A DNA stretch of 64,000 bases from Bradyrhizobium barranii subsp. barranii. GTDB taxonomy: Bacteria > Pseudomonadota > Alphaproteobacteria > Rhizobiales > Xanthobacteraceae. The notes under the pieces were generated by a model. That model saw only the letters and a program-made list of their open reading frames with translations. It ran no database searches and was not told the origin of the DNA. The stretch covers positions 1,116,001 through 1,180,000 of the forward strand of contig NZ_CP086136.1 of assembly GCF_017565645.3 (NCBI RefSeq), written 5' to 3'. Shown here piece after piece: positions 51,134 to 60,944 of this stretch (positions within the stretch are counted from its first letter, which is position 1; each line of letters opens with the position of its first letter). Position numbers and translations under genes: made by a program.

Positions 51134-52756
51134 CTACATCGCCATGTCGGGCTCGGGCATCCGCTCGCGCTTTGGCTCCGGGATTTCCGTCATTGTCGCC
51201 TCTGTCAGAAGAAGCACGCTTGCGACCGAAACCGCGTTTTCGAGCGCGGTCCGCACGACCTTCACCGGGTCGACGATGCCGGCCTCCACCAGGTCGACAT
51301 AGACCTTCCGGGCCGCATCGAAGCCAAAATTGCCTTCGCTGTCGAGCATTCGTGCAACCACGACGCCGCCGTCGGTCGCGGAATTTTCGGCGATCTGCCG
51401 GGCTGGGGCTTCGAGCGCGCGCCTCAGGATCTGTACGCCCGTTCGTTCGTCGCCCTCGCAGGCGGCCTCTTCTTTGGCCACAGCGGCGACAGCCCGAAGC
51501 AGTGCAAGGCCGCCGCCCGGCACAATGCCTTCCGCGACCGCAGCCTTCGTCGAGCTGATCGCATCGTCCAGCGCTTCCTTCTTCGCTTTCATCTCGGCTT
51601 CGGTCGGTGCTCCCACCCGGATCACGGCGACGCCGCCCGACAGCTTGGCGAGGCGCTCCTCGAGCTTCTCGCGATCATAGTCGCTGGTCGTCTTCTCGAT
51701 CTCGACGCGAAGTTGCGCCAGCCGAGCCTCGACCCGGGCGCGATCGCCACCGCTGCCGATCAGCGTGGTATTCTCCTTGTCGGCGACCACGCGCGCGGCG
51801 CGACCGAGCTGTTGCGGCGTAGAGCTTTCCAGTTTCAGGCCGATCTCCTCGGAGATTACCTGCGCTCCCGTGAGTATTGCAATGTCCTCCAGCATGGCCT
51901 TGCGCCGATCGCCAAAGCCAGGTGCCTTGACGGCGCAGGCTTTTAGCACGCCGCGAAGTTGATTGACGATGAGGGTGGCGAGGGCTTCGCCCTCGATATC
52001 CTCGGCGATGATCAGAAGTGGGCGGCCGCTTTTGGCGACCTGCTCGAGCAGAGGAACCAGATCGCGTAGAGCGCCGATCTTGTGATCGCATAGCAGCACA
52101 TAGGGGTCCTGCAGCACTGCTTCCATCCGGTCAGCATCCGTAACGAAATAGGGCGACAGAAAGCCGCGATTGAATTTCATTCCTTCGACGACGTCCAAAA
52201 GGGTCTCGGTCGTCTTGGATTCCTCGACCGATATCACGCCTTCGCCGCCGACTTTTTCGATAGCATCTGCCACCAGTTCGCCGATGGAGACGTCGTTGTG
52301 CGCTGAAATCGTGGCGACCTGTACCTTTTCCGCCCTGGTCTTCACCGGCTTCGCCATGGCATGCAAAGCGGCGATGGCGGCCTGCGTCCCGCGATCGAGG
52401 CCGCGCTTCAGGTCGATCGCGCTCGCGCCGGCGACGACGTTACGAACCCCGTCAGAGAGGATGGCGTGGGCAAGGATGGTCGAAGTGCTGGTGCCGTCGC
52501 CGACGACGTCGCCGGTCTTCTCGGCGGCTTGCCGTAGCACCTGAGCACCCAGGTTCTCTTCTGCATCCTTGAGATCAAATTCCTTGGCAATGGTGACGCC
52601 ATCGTTGCAGACGATCGGCATCCCCCACGCCTTCTGAATCAGGACCGATTTTGACTTCGGGCCCAGCGTCACGCGGATGGCATCTGCGAGCAGGGATGCG
52701 CCGCGCAAGACTTTTTCACGCGCTGCCGAGTGGAACAGGACCTGCTTGTGCGCCAT
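51134..52756 (-). CDS. groEL: GroEL-like chaperonin paralogue
   Basis: 540 residues, full length. ATP-site features are visible: [33 protein letters not shown] and the [14 protein letters not shown]sp. Two details differ from typical housekeeping GroEL: a cysteine in IVCNDG, and a C-terminus ending MPEPDMAM in place of the Gly-Gly-Met repeat. No groES lies next to it. It is probably an extra GroEL of the kind rhizobia carry, with a specialised role. The FixK-type box at 52855 is 99 bp upstream and may serve both this gene and FtsH. Confidence 0.92.
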   Translation of the reverse strand: MAHKQVLFHSAAREKVLRGASLLADAIRVTLGPKSKSVLIQKAWGMPIVCNDGVTIAKEFDLKDAEENLGAQVLRQAAEKTGDVVGDGTSTSTILAHAILSDGVRNVVAGASAIDLKRGLDRGTQAAIAALHAMAKPVKTRAEKVQVATISAHNDVSIGELVADAIEKVGGEGVISVEESKTTETLLDVVEGMKFNRGFLSPYFVTDADRMEAVLQDPYVLLCDHKIGALRDLVPLLEQVAKSGRPLLIIAEDIEGEALATLIVNQLRGVLKACAVKAPGFGDRRKAMLEDIAILTGAQVISEEIGLKLESSTPQQLGRAARVVADKENTTLIGSGGDRARVEARLAQLRVEIEKTTSDYDREKLEERLAKLSGGVAVIRVGAPTEAEMKAKKEALDDAISSTKAAVAEGIVPGGGLALLRAVAAVAKEEAACEGDERTGVQILRRALEAPARQIAENSATDGGVVVARMLDSEGNFGFDAARKVYVDLVEAGIVDPVKVVRTALENAVSVASVLLLTEATMTEIPEPKRERMPEPDMAM

Positions 52757-52854
52757 TTGAATGCCTCAGGTTTGCTGCCGTTGCCAATGAGGGCTGGGTA
52801 CCAGTTTGTGCGATTGCGCCAAGGTCATTAAGCGATCGTTCGCGGCTGCCGGTG

Positions 52855-52868
52855 TTGACCTGAATCAA
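52855..52868. promoter_or_regulatory. FixK/FNR-type box between GroEL and FtsH genes
   Basis: TTGACCTGAATCAA is a full consensus match, 54 bp before the chosen FtsH start and 99 bp before the GroEL ATG, so it could activate either or both. Confidence 0.78.
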
Positions 52869-52922
52869 GCGAAGCGCGCCGTCCAGGGTTACCATCACAG
52901 CCGACGTCGATGGGAGGAGCAA

Positions 52923-54761
52923 TTGGGGCCCGATCAAGTGTCGCGAAAGCAGGCCATAGCGATGAGCATCATTTTCGCGGGCGGCATGCTGCTCGTGATC
53001 GTGCAGTTTATTCTGTCGACGTACAATTCAATCGAAGCCATTCCCTATAGCCAGTTCGAGCAGTTGCTCGCGCAAGATAAGGTTGCCGAAGTCTCCGTCG
53101 GACCCGATACGATAACTGGACGATTGAAAGAGCCTCTTCCGAGTGGAAAGTCCGCGTTCGCTACAGCGCGGGTCGACATAGCATTGAGCGAAAGGCTCGC
53201 AGCCAAAGGTGTGAGCGTTACTGGCGTTCCCGGAAATGGCGCATTGCAAACATTGATATCCTGGATCTTTCCGGTCATCGTCTTCTTCGTGATCTGGTTC
53301 TGGCTCGGTCGTAGCATGACCGGTCGACAGGGCTTCGGAGGGCTTATGGCGATCGGTAAGTCTCGTGCGAAAGTCTATTTCGAGAAGGCTATCAAGGTCA
53401 CCTTCGCGGACGTGGCCGGCGTGGAGGAGGCGAAGTTCGAGCTGCAGGAAGTGGTCGCGTTCCTCAAGGATCCCAACAGCTACGGCCGGTTGGGCGCGCA
53501 TGTGCCGAAGGGAATCTTGCTGGTGGGCCCGCCGGGGACGGGAAAGACCCTGCTTGCCCGCGCCGTGGCGGGCGAGGCCGGAGTGCCATTCTTCTCGATC
53601 TCGGGCTCGGAGTTCGTCGAGATGTTCGTTGGGGTTGGTGCTGCGCGCGTTCGGGACTTGTTTGAGCAGGCCCGTAAAGCGGCGCCTTGCATCATTTTCG
53701 TCGACGAACTCGACGCGCTGGGACGTAGCCGCGGACCGATGTCGTTCGGGAGCCACGACGAGAAGGAGCAGACCCTCAATCAGCTCTTGTCCGAGCCTGA
53801 CGGCTTCGACCCGAGCGCAGGCGTCATTTTGCTGGCTGCGACTAACCGCCCCGAGATCCTGGATCCCGCGCTGCTGCGGGCGGGCAGATTCGACCGACAG
53901 GTTCTCGTTGACCGTCCCGACAAGATCGGGCGCGTTGCCATTCTCAAGGTGCACGTCCGCAAGATTCGTATGGGCAAGGATGTCGACCTCGACAAAGTGG
54001 CGGCCCTTACGACCGGGTTCACGGGTGCTGACCTTGCAAATCTCATCAACGAGGCCGCGATCGCTGCGACCAGACGGAGCGGCACGGAGGTCACGTTCAC
54101 CGATTTTGTTACGGCGATCGAACGGATCGTGGCCGGGATTGAGAAGAAGAGCAGGGTGCTCAGCAAGGACGAACGGCGGAGGGTTGCCTATCATGAGATG
54201 GGCCATGCCCTCGTTGCGGCCTGCCTGCCCGGCGTCGACCCTGTACAGAAGGTATCGATCATTCCGCGGGGGATCGGTGCACTCGGGTACACCATCCAGC
54301 GCCCGACCGAGGACAGGTTCTTGCTTACGGTTGAGGAGCTGAAGAACCGCATTGCTGTGCTGATGGGAGGACGCGCGTCGGAGCGCATGATCTTCGACGG
54401 TTCCATTTCGACCGGCGCGGCCGACGATCTTCAACGTGCGACCGAAGTCGCGATCGAGATGGTGACCAAGTACGGCATGGATGAGACAGTGGGGCAGCGC
54501 ACCTACGCCCCCAAGCCGCAAGCGTTCCTCGCTGCGGCGCAGGATGCGGTCGTTGCGGCTGCGGAAGAGACAAGCCGCGAGATCGATCTCGCCGTGCGTA
54601 ACCTGATTGAGGAGGGCGATCGTTGCGCCAGGGACATCTTACTACGACGACGCACCGAGCTCGAAGCCGGTGTCGAACTGCTCATCGCAAATGAAACGGT
54701 AACGTCGGATCAGTTTGCTTCGCTGCGCGGCACGTCCAGCAGGGAGCCGGTCGCCGCATGA
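52923..54761 (+). CDS. ftsH: FtsH-type membrane ATPase-protease
   Basis: About 612 residues: two membrane helices (at residues 15-35 and about 113-130), an AAA domain with Walker A GPPGTGKT (about residue 200), Walker [12 protein letters not shown], the SRH motif [10 protein letters not shown], and a zinc-protease domain with [11 protein letters not shown] (HExxH near 424). It degrades membrane and regulatory proteins using ATP. TTG 52923 is chosen because GGAGG precedes it and longer frames would cross the FixK-type box; ATG 52962 is an alternative. It is probably a second, stress-specific FtsH. LSEPDGF replaces the usual VEMDGF. Confidence 0.9.
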   Translation: MGPDQVSRKQAIAMSIIFAGGMLLVIVQFILSTYNSIEAIPYSQFEQLLAQDKVAEVSVGPDTITGRLKEPLPSGKSAFATARVDIALSERLAAKGVSVTGVPGNGALQTLISWIFPVIVFFVIWFWLGRSMTGRQGFGGLMAIGKSRAKVYFEKAIKVTFADVAGVEEAKFELQEVVAFLKDPNSYGRLGAHVPKGILLVGPPGTGKTLLARAVAGEAGVPFFSISGSEFVEMFVGVGAARVRDLFEQARKAAPCIIFVDELDALGRSRGPMSFGSHDEKEQTLNQLLSEPDGFDPSAGVILLAATNRPEILDPALLRAGRFDRQVLVDRPDKIGRVAILKVHVRKIRMGKDVDLDKVAALTTGFTGADLANLINEAAIAATRRSGTEVTFTDFVTAIERIVAGIEKKSRVLSKDERRRVAYHEMGHALVAACLPGVDPVQKVSIIPRGIGALGYTIQRPTEDRFLLTVEELKNRIAVLMGGRASERMIFDGSISTGAADDLQRATEVAIEMVTKYGMDETVGQRTYAPKPQAFLAAAQDAVVAAAEETSREIDLAVRNLIEEGDRCARDILLRRRTELEAGVELLIANETVTSDQFASLRGTSSREPVAA

Positions 54762-54807
54762 TTGCCGCGTGACTCGGCCCTTGAGCCGGGTTCGGAGTAG
54801 ATCGAGT

Positions 54808-55332
54808 TCAGCCGGCGGTGCGCAGCAGCGGTTCCCGACGGCTCGCTGGCGCCTCCTGCCGAACGACGATGTCGTGCCACAGCTTTGCGATGCTCGCTTG
54901 CGTTTCGATCGCCAGGAAACAATGACCTTCGTTGTCGAAGTCGCAAAAGTGAGCGCCTGGATCACCACGCAGTTCAGCAAGGGCGGCGTTGATGGCATCG
55001 AGGCCGGTCATCACCTGCTCGATGGTCTCTAGCTTGGTGTTGTGCAGGATATCCATCAGCCGGAAGCTCTTCAGGGGTGGGTTTCCGAAGGCGATGCCGG
55101 GCTGCCTGAACTCGAATAGGACGCTGAGCGCGACAGGCATTCCCCGCAATTGGCCGAATATCGCTGCGATTTCGTCCTCACTGCAGACAGCTGGATGGGT
55201 GGAACGTGGAGGCGACGAAGCGGCATCTCGTGGCGCCATGCGGAGGCCGGCAATGACCTCATGTTCAATCCATCGTCGCACCTCAGTCGGTGCATTGCAA
55301 ATCTGATCTGCGGTCAACGTAATTCCGATCAT
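54808..55332 (-). CDS. Hypothetical protein under FNR-type promoter
   Basis: 174 residues from ATG 55332, after AGGAGG. Soluble and mostly helical, with IGITLTADQICNAPTEVRRWIEHEV at the N-terminus, then CSEDEIAAIFGQLRGMPV and a C-terminal HFCDFDNEGHCFLAIE stretch with two cysteines. No family recognised. A perfect TTGATGCCGATCAA site 50 bp upstream puts it in the low-oxygen set. It converges on FtsH. Confidence 0.7.
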   Translation of the reverse strand: MIGITLTADQICNAPTEVRRWIEHEVIAGLRMAPRDAASSPPRSTHPAVCSEDEIAAIFGQLRGMPVALSVLFEFRQPGIAFGNPPLKSFRLMDILHNTKLETIEQVMTGLDAINAALAELRGDPGAHFCDFDNEGHCFLAIETQASIAKLWHDIVVRQEAPASRREPLLRTAG

Positions 55333-55381
55333 GGCGATGCCTCCTGTTTGTCTCAGCATAGGACGTCGTCTGGAAACGATC

Positions 55382-55395
55382 TTGATGCCGATCAA
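55382..55395 (-). promoter_or_regulatory. FNR-type box upstream of hypothetical gene
   Basis: TTGATGCCGATCAA fits the FNR form TTGAT-N4-ATCAA, 50 bp before the ATG at 55332. Confidence 0.82.
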
Positions 55396-55555
55396 GAAAG
55401 GGAAATGGTGACGCCAGGCGCGGCGCCGTCAACGGCGCGCCGAGTGTTTGAGTGGGCCGAGCGCAAAGAACGGGAATGACGAGTACCTTAATTTTATCGC
55501 GCGGGCGATGACAAAAGTCCTCACTCACGCGCTTGCGTCCCGCTGAGGGCAGCGC

Positions 55556-55569
55556 TTGATCCAGGTCAA
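55556..55569 (+). promoter_or_regulatory. FixK/FNR-type box upstream of DUF6894 gene
   Basis: TTGATCCAGGTCAA is a full consensus match. The next plus-strand gene starts 165 bp downstream, which implies a leader of about 130 bases. Confidence 0.6.
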
Positions 55570-55733
55570 GTCAGGGCTGAACGAGGCTGTTAGCTTTCGT
55601 CTTGCGTAACTCGACCCAAGGTTACGTCCCAACGTTGCCGCCGAGATCCGTCCCCCTGGGCTCGGCGGCTCCCTTTCTTCCGGGCCAATGAGTTTAACCG
55701 ACCCGAACGGCCGGACCGCGCGGGAATGAGCCG

Positions 55734-55952
55734 ATGCGCACCTACTATTTCGACATGAAGGACGGGGTGCCCGTCCGGGACAAATCAGGCCTGGAGTTTG
55801 TGAGTGATGGCGCTGCCATCGCGCACAGCAAGAGCCTTGCGGACAAGGTGCGCAGAGAGAATCCGAAAGGGCATGCGGAGCTTCGCATCGTCGTTCTCGA
55901 CGAGAGCGGCCGTGAAGTTCACCGTGAGCAAATCTATCCGAAAGAAGCATGA
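55734..55952 (+). CDS. DUF6894 family small protein
   Basis: 72 residues: MRTYYFDMKDGVPVRDKSGLEF, then AIAHSKSLADKVRRE and LRIVVLDESGREVHREQIYP. This is the compact beta-rich DUF6894 pattern, common in several copies in Bradyrhizobium-type genomes. It is cytoplasmic; function unknown. It is alone in its direction, with a FixK-type box 165 bp upstream. Confidence 0.8.
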   Translation: MRTYYFDMKDGVPVRDKSGLEFVSDGAAIAHSKSLADKVRRENPKGHAELRIVVLDESGREVHREQIYPKEA

Positions 55953-56081
55953 TCAATGTCGTGTTGACGCCGGTGCTGTCAGCGCGACTGCCTTTTTCGG
56001 ATGCCGCTGCAGTGAACAATATCTAAGGCGAAATCCGGCCCCCGAGGCCGATCTTTGTGGTGCCCGGTTTGCGTTAGCTCG

Positions 56082-56567
56082 TCATTTCTTGGGGGCCTTT
56101 TCGGCCGGCGCGAATATCTGATTGGCGGGCGGCGGCTGGTCGGTCGGCAGGCCTATCGCGATAAAGCTGCGTTCCAGCGAGGTGTGGCAGGCATTGCAGC
56201 GATCGGTCAGTGCGCGCATGGAGGCGGTGAACCTGCGACCATCCCCAGCGTCGATCGCATCTGCGATTGAGAGCAGCGGATCCTTCATCGTGGTTGCGTT
56301 GCTTACGGGAATGCCGGGGTACAATACGGCAGCTTGGGCCAGACTATCCGTCAACTGGCGCAATTCGAACGCAGCAAGTTCCCAGTTCTTCGACTTGCCC
56401 GCGAACCACAGTTTCAGATGCTGAAGCTGGGCCGCGTTCATGACTTCGACCAGGCGGGGCGCATATTGTCTGACAGTTGGGGAAGGTTCAAAGTCCGATT
56501 GGGCAGTCGCCGATGTGCCCACGCTTGCCAAGATCGCAAGAGCCAAGCACGAATTCCGTAGAGTCAT
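56082..56567 (-). CDS. c'-like helical cytochrome c
   Basis: 161 residues from ATG 56567 (GGAGACC upstream) with a signal peptide ending near TSATA. The core VEVMNAAQLQHLKLWFAGKSKNWELAAFELRQL and one CNACH near residue 130 make a four-helix haem domain. It is clearly paralogous to the first domain of the dihaem protein at 18036-18758 (same LKLWFAGK and NW-LA-ELRQ blocks), without the second domain. The tail after CNACH is Pro-rich. It follows a cytochrome c gene and a USP gene and is probably their operon partner. Confidence 0.82.
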   Translation of the reverse strand: MTLRNSCLALAILASVGTSATAQSDFEPSPTVRQYAPRLVEVMNAAQLQHLKLWFAGKSKNWELAAFELRQLTDSLAQAAVLYPGIPVSNATTMKDPLLSIADAIDAGDGRRFTASMRALTDRCNACHTSLERSFIAIGLPTDQPPPANQIFAPAEKAPKK

Positions 56568-56692
56568 TTGACTGGTCTCCAGAAATCTCGTTTCCTTGAG
56601 ATGCCTTGTGAAGCACTCGCCGAAGGCTCCACCAAGTAGGGCCGGAGATGCTGAGCCAATTCCGATCAGGCCTCTGTGGCGTGCGCGAGCCT

Positions 56693-57034
56693 TCATTGCT
56701 CCAACGTCTTCAGGAACGCCATGAAATCGCCGACCTGATCGGCATCGAAACGAAATTCCGGCATTGTCGGATGCCCCGTGACGATGCCCTCGGCTAGGGC
56801 CTCCTGCAGCATCTCGATTGGATATCGTTCGTGTAACGTCCTGAACGGGGGAGCGATCTTGAGAGGGCTGGGGCTGACCTTGTCGGTCGAGTGGCACTTT
56901 CCACAATACAGCAGCGCAAGACGCCGGCCCTGTTCGACGCTTGAAGCCGCAGTTGGGCTTGAGGAGACGAGCAAATTCGCAGCGAGTATGGCGCCTGCAA
57001 TGGCGCGTACAGTTCTCCTCACATTGTGCTCCAT
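56693..57034 (-). CDS. Small monohaem cytochrome c
   Basis: 113 residues. The signal peptide is VRAIAGAILAANLLVSSSPTAA, the haem site CGKCH is near residue 45, and APPFRTL and HPTMPEFRF with the Met ligand follow; the last helix is VGDFMAFLKTL. It belongs with 16451 and 19767. The ATG overlaps the USP stop (TGATG), so it is translationally coupled to the USP and should share its FixK-type promoter. Confidence 0.88.
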   Translation of the reverse strand: MEHNVRRTVRAIAGAILAANLLVSSSPTAASSVEQGRRLALLYCGKCHSTDKVSPSPLKIAPPFRTLHERYPIEMLQEALAEGIVTGHPTMPEFRFDADQVGDFMAFLKTLEQ

Positions 57035-57867
57035 CAGTGCGACATCATGACAGGAACGGTCATGCTGCGGAACATCTCCTGCGTGACGCCGCCGAACACC
57101 GTTTCTTGAAGTCGAGAATGGCCGTAACCGCCCATAACCAGCAGGTCGAGGCTTTCATCCGCAGCGATCGACAGGATGCTCGCTTGCAGATCGCCACGGT
57201 CGGATTGAAGCGAAACGGTCCTTGCCGGCAAGCTCTTCCGCGCGAGGTGTGTCAGAAGGCGTTCGGGCGATGCGTCGGACGGTACCTCGGACGCATTGAG
57301 GGTGATCGTCGTCAGAGCGTCTGCCTCGGTGATGAATGGCATCGCGTCCCGTAAGGCGCGGGCGGCAAGGCGACTGCCGTCCCAGCAGATGCCGACGCGT
57401 GCCGCTTTGAATGTGCCCTGGAAAGTATAGGGAATGAACAGCAAGGGTCCACCCGACTGCAAGAGGAGCTCCTTCGGAAGCTGGTTGTCGAAGGTATCGC
57501 AATCCGGATCGCCTTGTGACACGATCGTCAGATCATAGAGGCGCGCCGCTGCCCCTGCTTTCGAAACGGCCTCGGCGATAGTCTCGCTCAGTGCGTATTT
57601 TCCGTAATTGATCCGAGCGTTCTTCGCCTCAACCTCGAAAATACGTAGTGCTGCTTGGGCGCGTTCCAGCGCACGTTCATACTCGAATTGCAAAGACGCT
57701 GCGATGGCTGCACCGCCTTCCGCAACAAATGGCACGTTCGTGGAGGCATATCCTGTTGCAAGTGCATCCAGATGCGCGCCAGCACTCGTCGCCAGGGAAA
57801 CGGACGCATCGATGGCGGGTCGCGGTGACCGCTCTGTTGGAATATGCACCAGTAGATCTTTGAACAT
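57034..57867 (-). CDS. Universal stress protein, two-domain
   Basis: 277 residues from ATG 57867 after GGGAGG. There are two tandem USP domains; the second ends LLVMGGYGHSRLQETVFGGVTQEMFRSM, the ATP-binding loop. The first contains FKDLLVHIPTE and no loop. It resembles the USP at 7784. A cytochrome c gene overlaps its stop, and a c'-like cytochrome follows. A full-consensus FixK-type box 61 bp upstream suggests expression at low oxygen. Confidence 0.9.
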   Translation of the reverse strand: MFKDLLVHIPTERSPRPAIDASVSLATSAGAHLDALATGYASTNVPFVAEGGAAIAASLQFEYERALERAQAALRIFEVEAKNARINYGKYALSETIAEAVSKAGAAARLYDLTIVSQGDPDCDTFDNQLPKELLLQSGGPLLFIPYTFQGTFKAARVGICWDGSRLAARALRDAMPFITEADALTTITLNASEVPSDASPERLLTHLARKSLPARTVSLQSDRGDLQASILSIAADESLDLLVMGGYGHSRLQETVFGGVTQEMFRSMTVPVMMSH

Positions 57868-57927
57868 GCGTGCCTCCCGCTCCGATCTTGCCGCCAAAGA
57901 GCAGCACATGTCGCCATTGGGAGTCTT

Positions 57928-57941
57928 GACGCACGTCAAAG
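57928..57941. promoter_or_regulatory. FixK/FNR-type box upstream of USP and phaB remnant
   Basis: TTGACGCACGTCAA is a full consensus match 61 bp before the USP ATG on the minus strand, and 52 bp before the truncated phaB ATG on the plus strand. It may have served both directions. Confidence 0.8.
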
Positions 57942-57992
57942 TGGCCGCATGAGCGTCGGATATCGTCCTAACCGCAGGCGGGAGTGCTAGAC

Positions 57993-58349
57993 ATGGCGCG
58001 GATGGCATTGGTGACGGGCGGTACCAGAGGTATTGGTGCCGCCGTGCCTCAAGCTCTTCAGACGGCGGGTTACCAGGTAGCCGCCACTTATGCCGGAAGC
58101 GCCGAGGCTGCCAAAGCCTTCATGAGCCGAACGGGCATCGCGTCCTATCAATGGGACATCGGTGATTTCGATGCATGCGCTATCGGAGTGAAGTCCGTTG
58201 AGTCCTCGCTCGGACCAATCGACGTTCTTGTCAACAATGCCGGGATCGTTCGTGACGCGGCGCTTCACAAGATGAGCCGACCGCAATGGGAGGGCGTGAT
58301 CCGCACCAATCTTGACGGTGCGTTCAACTCCCGGGCCTTACAGAATTGA
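57993..58349 (+). pseudogene. phaB: Acetoacetyl-CoA reductase (PhaB) N-terminal fragment
   Basis: 118 residues from ATG 57993 (GGAG upstream): MALVTGGTRGIGAA is the NAD(P)-binding loop, then VLVNNAGIVRDAALHKMSRPQWEGVIRTNLDG with the start of the catalytic region. Full PhaB has about 240 residues; the frame ends shortly after NLDGAF, before the catalytic Tyr-x3-Lys. The last bases overlap the end of the MgtA gene. The 3' half has been lost, most likely by a deletion joined to the MgtA end. PhaB makes the monomer for PhaC, whose gene is also damaged nearby. Confidence 0.82.
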
Positions 58350-60881
58350 AACTGCGAGGCGCTTGGCAATCTCCGCGCAGACGAGATAAGTGACGGCGAT
58401 AGCGAATATCGTCGCCACGAGTGCCGCAGAAGGAGCGGTAAAGCCGAATAGTTGTCCCCATGGGCCGAGCGCTAGTCCTACGCCCATGATGAGGGCACCG
58501 AAGGACGTCGCGACCAAGATGGTGTGGGGACGGTTTGCGCGCCACGGCATCCGGCGAGACCTGATTATGAAAATCACCAGGATCTGCGTCGATATTGATT
58601 CCACGAACCACCCGGTCTGGAACTGCGCCGCATTCGCTTCGAATAGCTTCAGAAGAACGGCGAAGGTAATCACGTCAAACACGGAAGAAACAATTCCCAT
58701 GATGATCGTGAAACGAAGGATGCTTGCCATGTTCCAGGCTTCCGGTTGCGCAAGGTCTTCGCGGTCGACTTCATCGAAAGGGATGCCGATTTCGGAGAGG
58801 TCGTAGATCAGGTTGTTCAGCAGGATCTGCAGCGGCAGCAATGGCAGGAACGGAAGAACGATCGAGGCCAAGGCCATGGAAAGCATGTTGCCGAAGTTAG
58901 AGCTCGTTCCCATTCGCACATACTTCAGGATGTTGGCAAATGTTCTGCGGCCTTCGCGCACACCGGCCGCAAGCACTGAAAGATCGGGAGCCAGCAGGAT
59001 CAAGTCGGCGGCTGCGCGGGCGACTTCGGTCGCGCCCGTGACGGATATGCCGACATGGGCCGCGTGGATGGCCGGGGCATCGTTGACGCCGTCCCCCATG
59101 AAGCCGACCACGTGATGGCGATGGCGGAGTGCGGCAATGATCCGTCGCTTCTGATCAGGATCGATGCGGGCAAACAGATCAATATTGTCGACCCGGGCCA
59201 CCAGCGCTGCATCTGTGAGCCCGGAGATCTCAACTCCGGTCATGATACGATCCGATTGAAGACCGACCGATCGAGCGACGTGAGAGACCACTGCGCCGTG
59301 GTCGCCCGAGAGAATTTTCACTGTTATGCCTAGCGAGGTAAGGGCTTCAATGGCTGAGGCCGCATCCTGCTTCGGTGGATCAGCGAATACACAGAAGCCA
59401 ATCATGGTCAGATCCGCCTCGTCGCCAACAGCAATCGTCTGCTGCCCGGGCGGGATTGATCTGACGGCGACGGCAAGAAGCCGAAGACCGTCGCGGGCAT
59501 ATTGATCCTGGATGTCCCTCATTTTTTGCTGCCAAGCGGCGTCGAGCGGATGGGCCAGACCATCGATGCCCACGGCGACGCAGCGGGCCAGGATGGATTC
59601 CGGAGCGCCTTTTGCGATCAAGATGTGTTCGTCGTTCTGTGCCACCAGTACCGACAGGCACCTTCGCTCGAAGTCGAACGGCACTTCCGCGAGTCGAACC
59701 CAGCCATCTATGGCGCCGTTGCGCGCGGAGAGTATTGCATCATCGAGGGGGCTTCTGACGCCGGCCTGGAAGGTGCCGTTGAGGTACGCGAGGCTCAGAA
59801 CGCGATCGTTAGGTCGCCCCTTCGGATCGACATGCGCTTCGAGCGTGATTTTGGCTTCCGTCAGCGTGCCGGTCTTGTCCACGCAAAGCGTGTCCATGGC
59901 ACCCAGATCATGGATTGCGGACAGTCGCTTGACGATAACGTTTCGGTCCGCCATGCGTAGCGCGCCGCGGGCGAGCGTCACCGTCATCACCATGGGCAGC
60001 AGCTCAGGCGTTAGGCCGACGGCGAGTGCGACCGCGAACAGGAAGGACTCCAGCGCGGCCCGTTGCGCGACGAGATGAGCCAACAACACAAAGAGGGTCA
60101 GAAAGAGCGTAAGCCGAAGGATCAGGAGTCCAAGCTTGTGCACACCCTGCTCGAGAGCCGTTGGCGGAGCATTGGCAGCCAGTGCCGCAGCGATCGCGCC
60201 AAACCGGGTCTGGCCTCCGGTTTTCACCACCAACATCCTGCCGCTTCCGCCGACAGTACTAGTTCCGGCGAACAGGGCATTCGTCGCCTCCGCCGGCGAT
60301 GCCGCGGAGCAGGGAGCGTCCGTTTTGAAAGCAGGAAACGGCTCACCCGTCATCAAGGCCTCATTGATCTGCAATTCCTGGGCATCAAGGACGATGCCAT
60401 CGGCGGGTATGAGGTCGCCGACACGGAGCTTCACGATGTCTCCGGGGACGAGCGCCGTCACCGGTACCGTAACGTCCTTGCCATCGCGGACGGCGTCAGC
60501 CCGAATGGCCACCGATTCGCGCAACGCTTCGGCCGTTAGCTCGGCGCGATGTTCCTGAACAATGTCCAGTGTGATGGACAGAGACAGCACGGTTGCGATA
60601 ATTACAAAACTGCCAACGTCGCCGCTTAATCCGGATACGAGGGCAGCCGCCAGGAGCATCGCAATCAACGGGTTCCAAACGCGTTGCCCAAGCTTGCGCA
60701 GGACCGATCGGCTTTGAGAGGCATCAGCGTGGTTTGCTCCGAACATCGCCAGGCGCCGGTCCGCTTCGACCTGCGATAGCCCGTTCGGACCGGAGCCGAG
60801 CGCGCGGTAGAGGGCGTCCTTTGGTGTTTGCCAGAACTCGGCAGCGGCCAAAGCCTTGGCCGCGCTAGGCTGCTTGATCAT
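58338..60881 (-). CDS. mgtA: Magnesium-transporting P-type ATPase, MgtA-like
   Basis: About 847 residues. Cation-ATPase N domain, actuator EALMTGEPF, ion-site helix GLTPELLPMV, DKTGT, KGAPE, GDGVNDAPAI and six C-terminal helices, including YVRMGTSSNFGNMLSM and LPLQILLNNLIYDLSEIGIPFDEVD, are typical of P3B MgtA/MgtB pumps. They import Mg2+. The start is uncertain: GTG 60908 would be nearly at the predicted transcription start, so ATG 60881 is preferred. A FixK-type box lies between it and phaC. Its 3' end meets the truncated phaB. Confidence 0.9.
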   Translation of the reverse strand: MIKQPSAAKALAAAEFWQTPKDALYRALGSGPNGLSQVEADRRLAMFGANHADASQSRSVLRKLGQRVWNPLIAMLLAAALVSGLSGDVGSFVIIATVLSLSITLDIVQEHRAELTAEALRESVAIRADAVRDGKDVTVPVTALVPGDIVKLRVGDLIPADGIVLDAQELQINEALMTGEPFPAFKTDAPCSAASPAEATNALFAGTSTVGGSGRMLVVKTGGQTRFGAIAAALAANAPPTALEQGVHKLGLLILRLTLFLTLFVLLAHLVAQRAALESFLFAVALAVGLTPELLPMVMTVTLARGALRMADRNVIVKRLSAIHDLGAMDTLCVDKTGTLTEAKITLEAHVDPKGRPNDRVLSLAYLNGTFQAGVRSPLDDAILSARNGAIDGWVRLAEVPFDFERRCLSVLVAQNDEHILIAKGAPESILARCVAVGIDGLAHPLDAAWQQKMRDIQDQYARDGLRLLAVAVRSIPPGQQTIAVGDEADLTMIGFCVFADPPKQDAASAIEALTSLGITVKILSGDHGAVVSHVARSVGLQSDRIMTGVEISGLTDAALVARVDNIDLFARIDPDQKRRIIAALRHRHHVVGFMGDGVNDAPAIHAAHVGISVTGATEVARAAADLILLAPDLSVLAAGVREGRRTFANILKYVRMGTSSNFGNMLSMALASIVLPFLPLLPLQILLNNLIYDLSEIGIPFDEVDREDLAQPEAWNMASILRFTIIMGIVSSVFDVITFAVLLKLFEANAAQFQTGWFVESISTQILVIFIIRSRRMPWRANRPHTILVATSFGALIMGVGLALGPWGQLFGFTAPSAALVATIFAIAVTYLVCAEIAKRLAVSIL

Positions 60882-60944
60882 CAAAGGGCTCGCCGAGCTG
60901 TTGGTCACTAGGCCAGGAAGGTAAGAGGCAGCTCAATTTCTAAG

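Larger units (their letters stand above)
55333..55733. other. Intergenic with two FixK/FNR-type boxes
   Basis: 401 bases hold the site for the gene at 54808-55332 (55382-55395) and a second site (55556-55569) that may serve the DUF6894 gene. A 13-codon frame (about 55688-55729) just before the DUF6894 start could be a leader peptide, but evidence is weak. Confidence 0.45.

Noticed and set aside
53028..54521. 497-residue minus-strand frame
   Set aside because: Shadow of FtsH. The plus frame has Walker A/B and HExxH motifs, and the minus frame has none.
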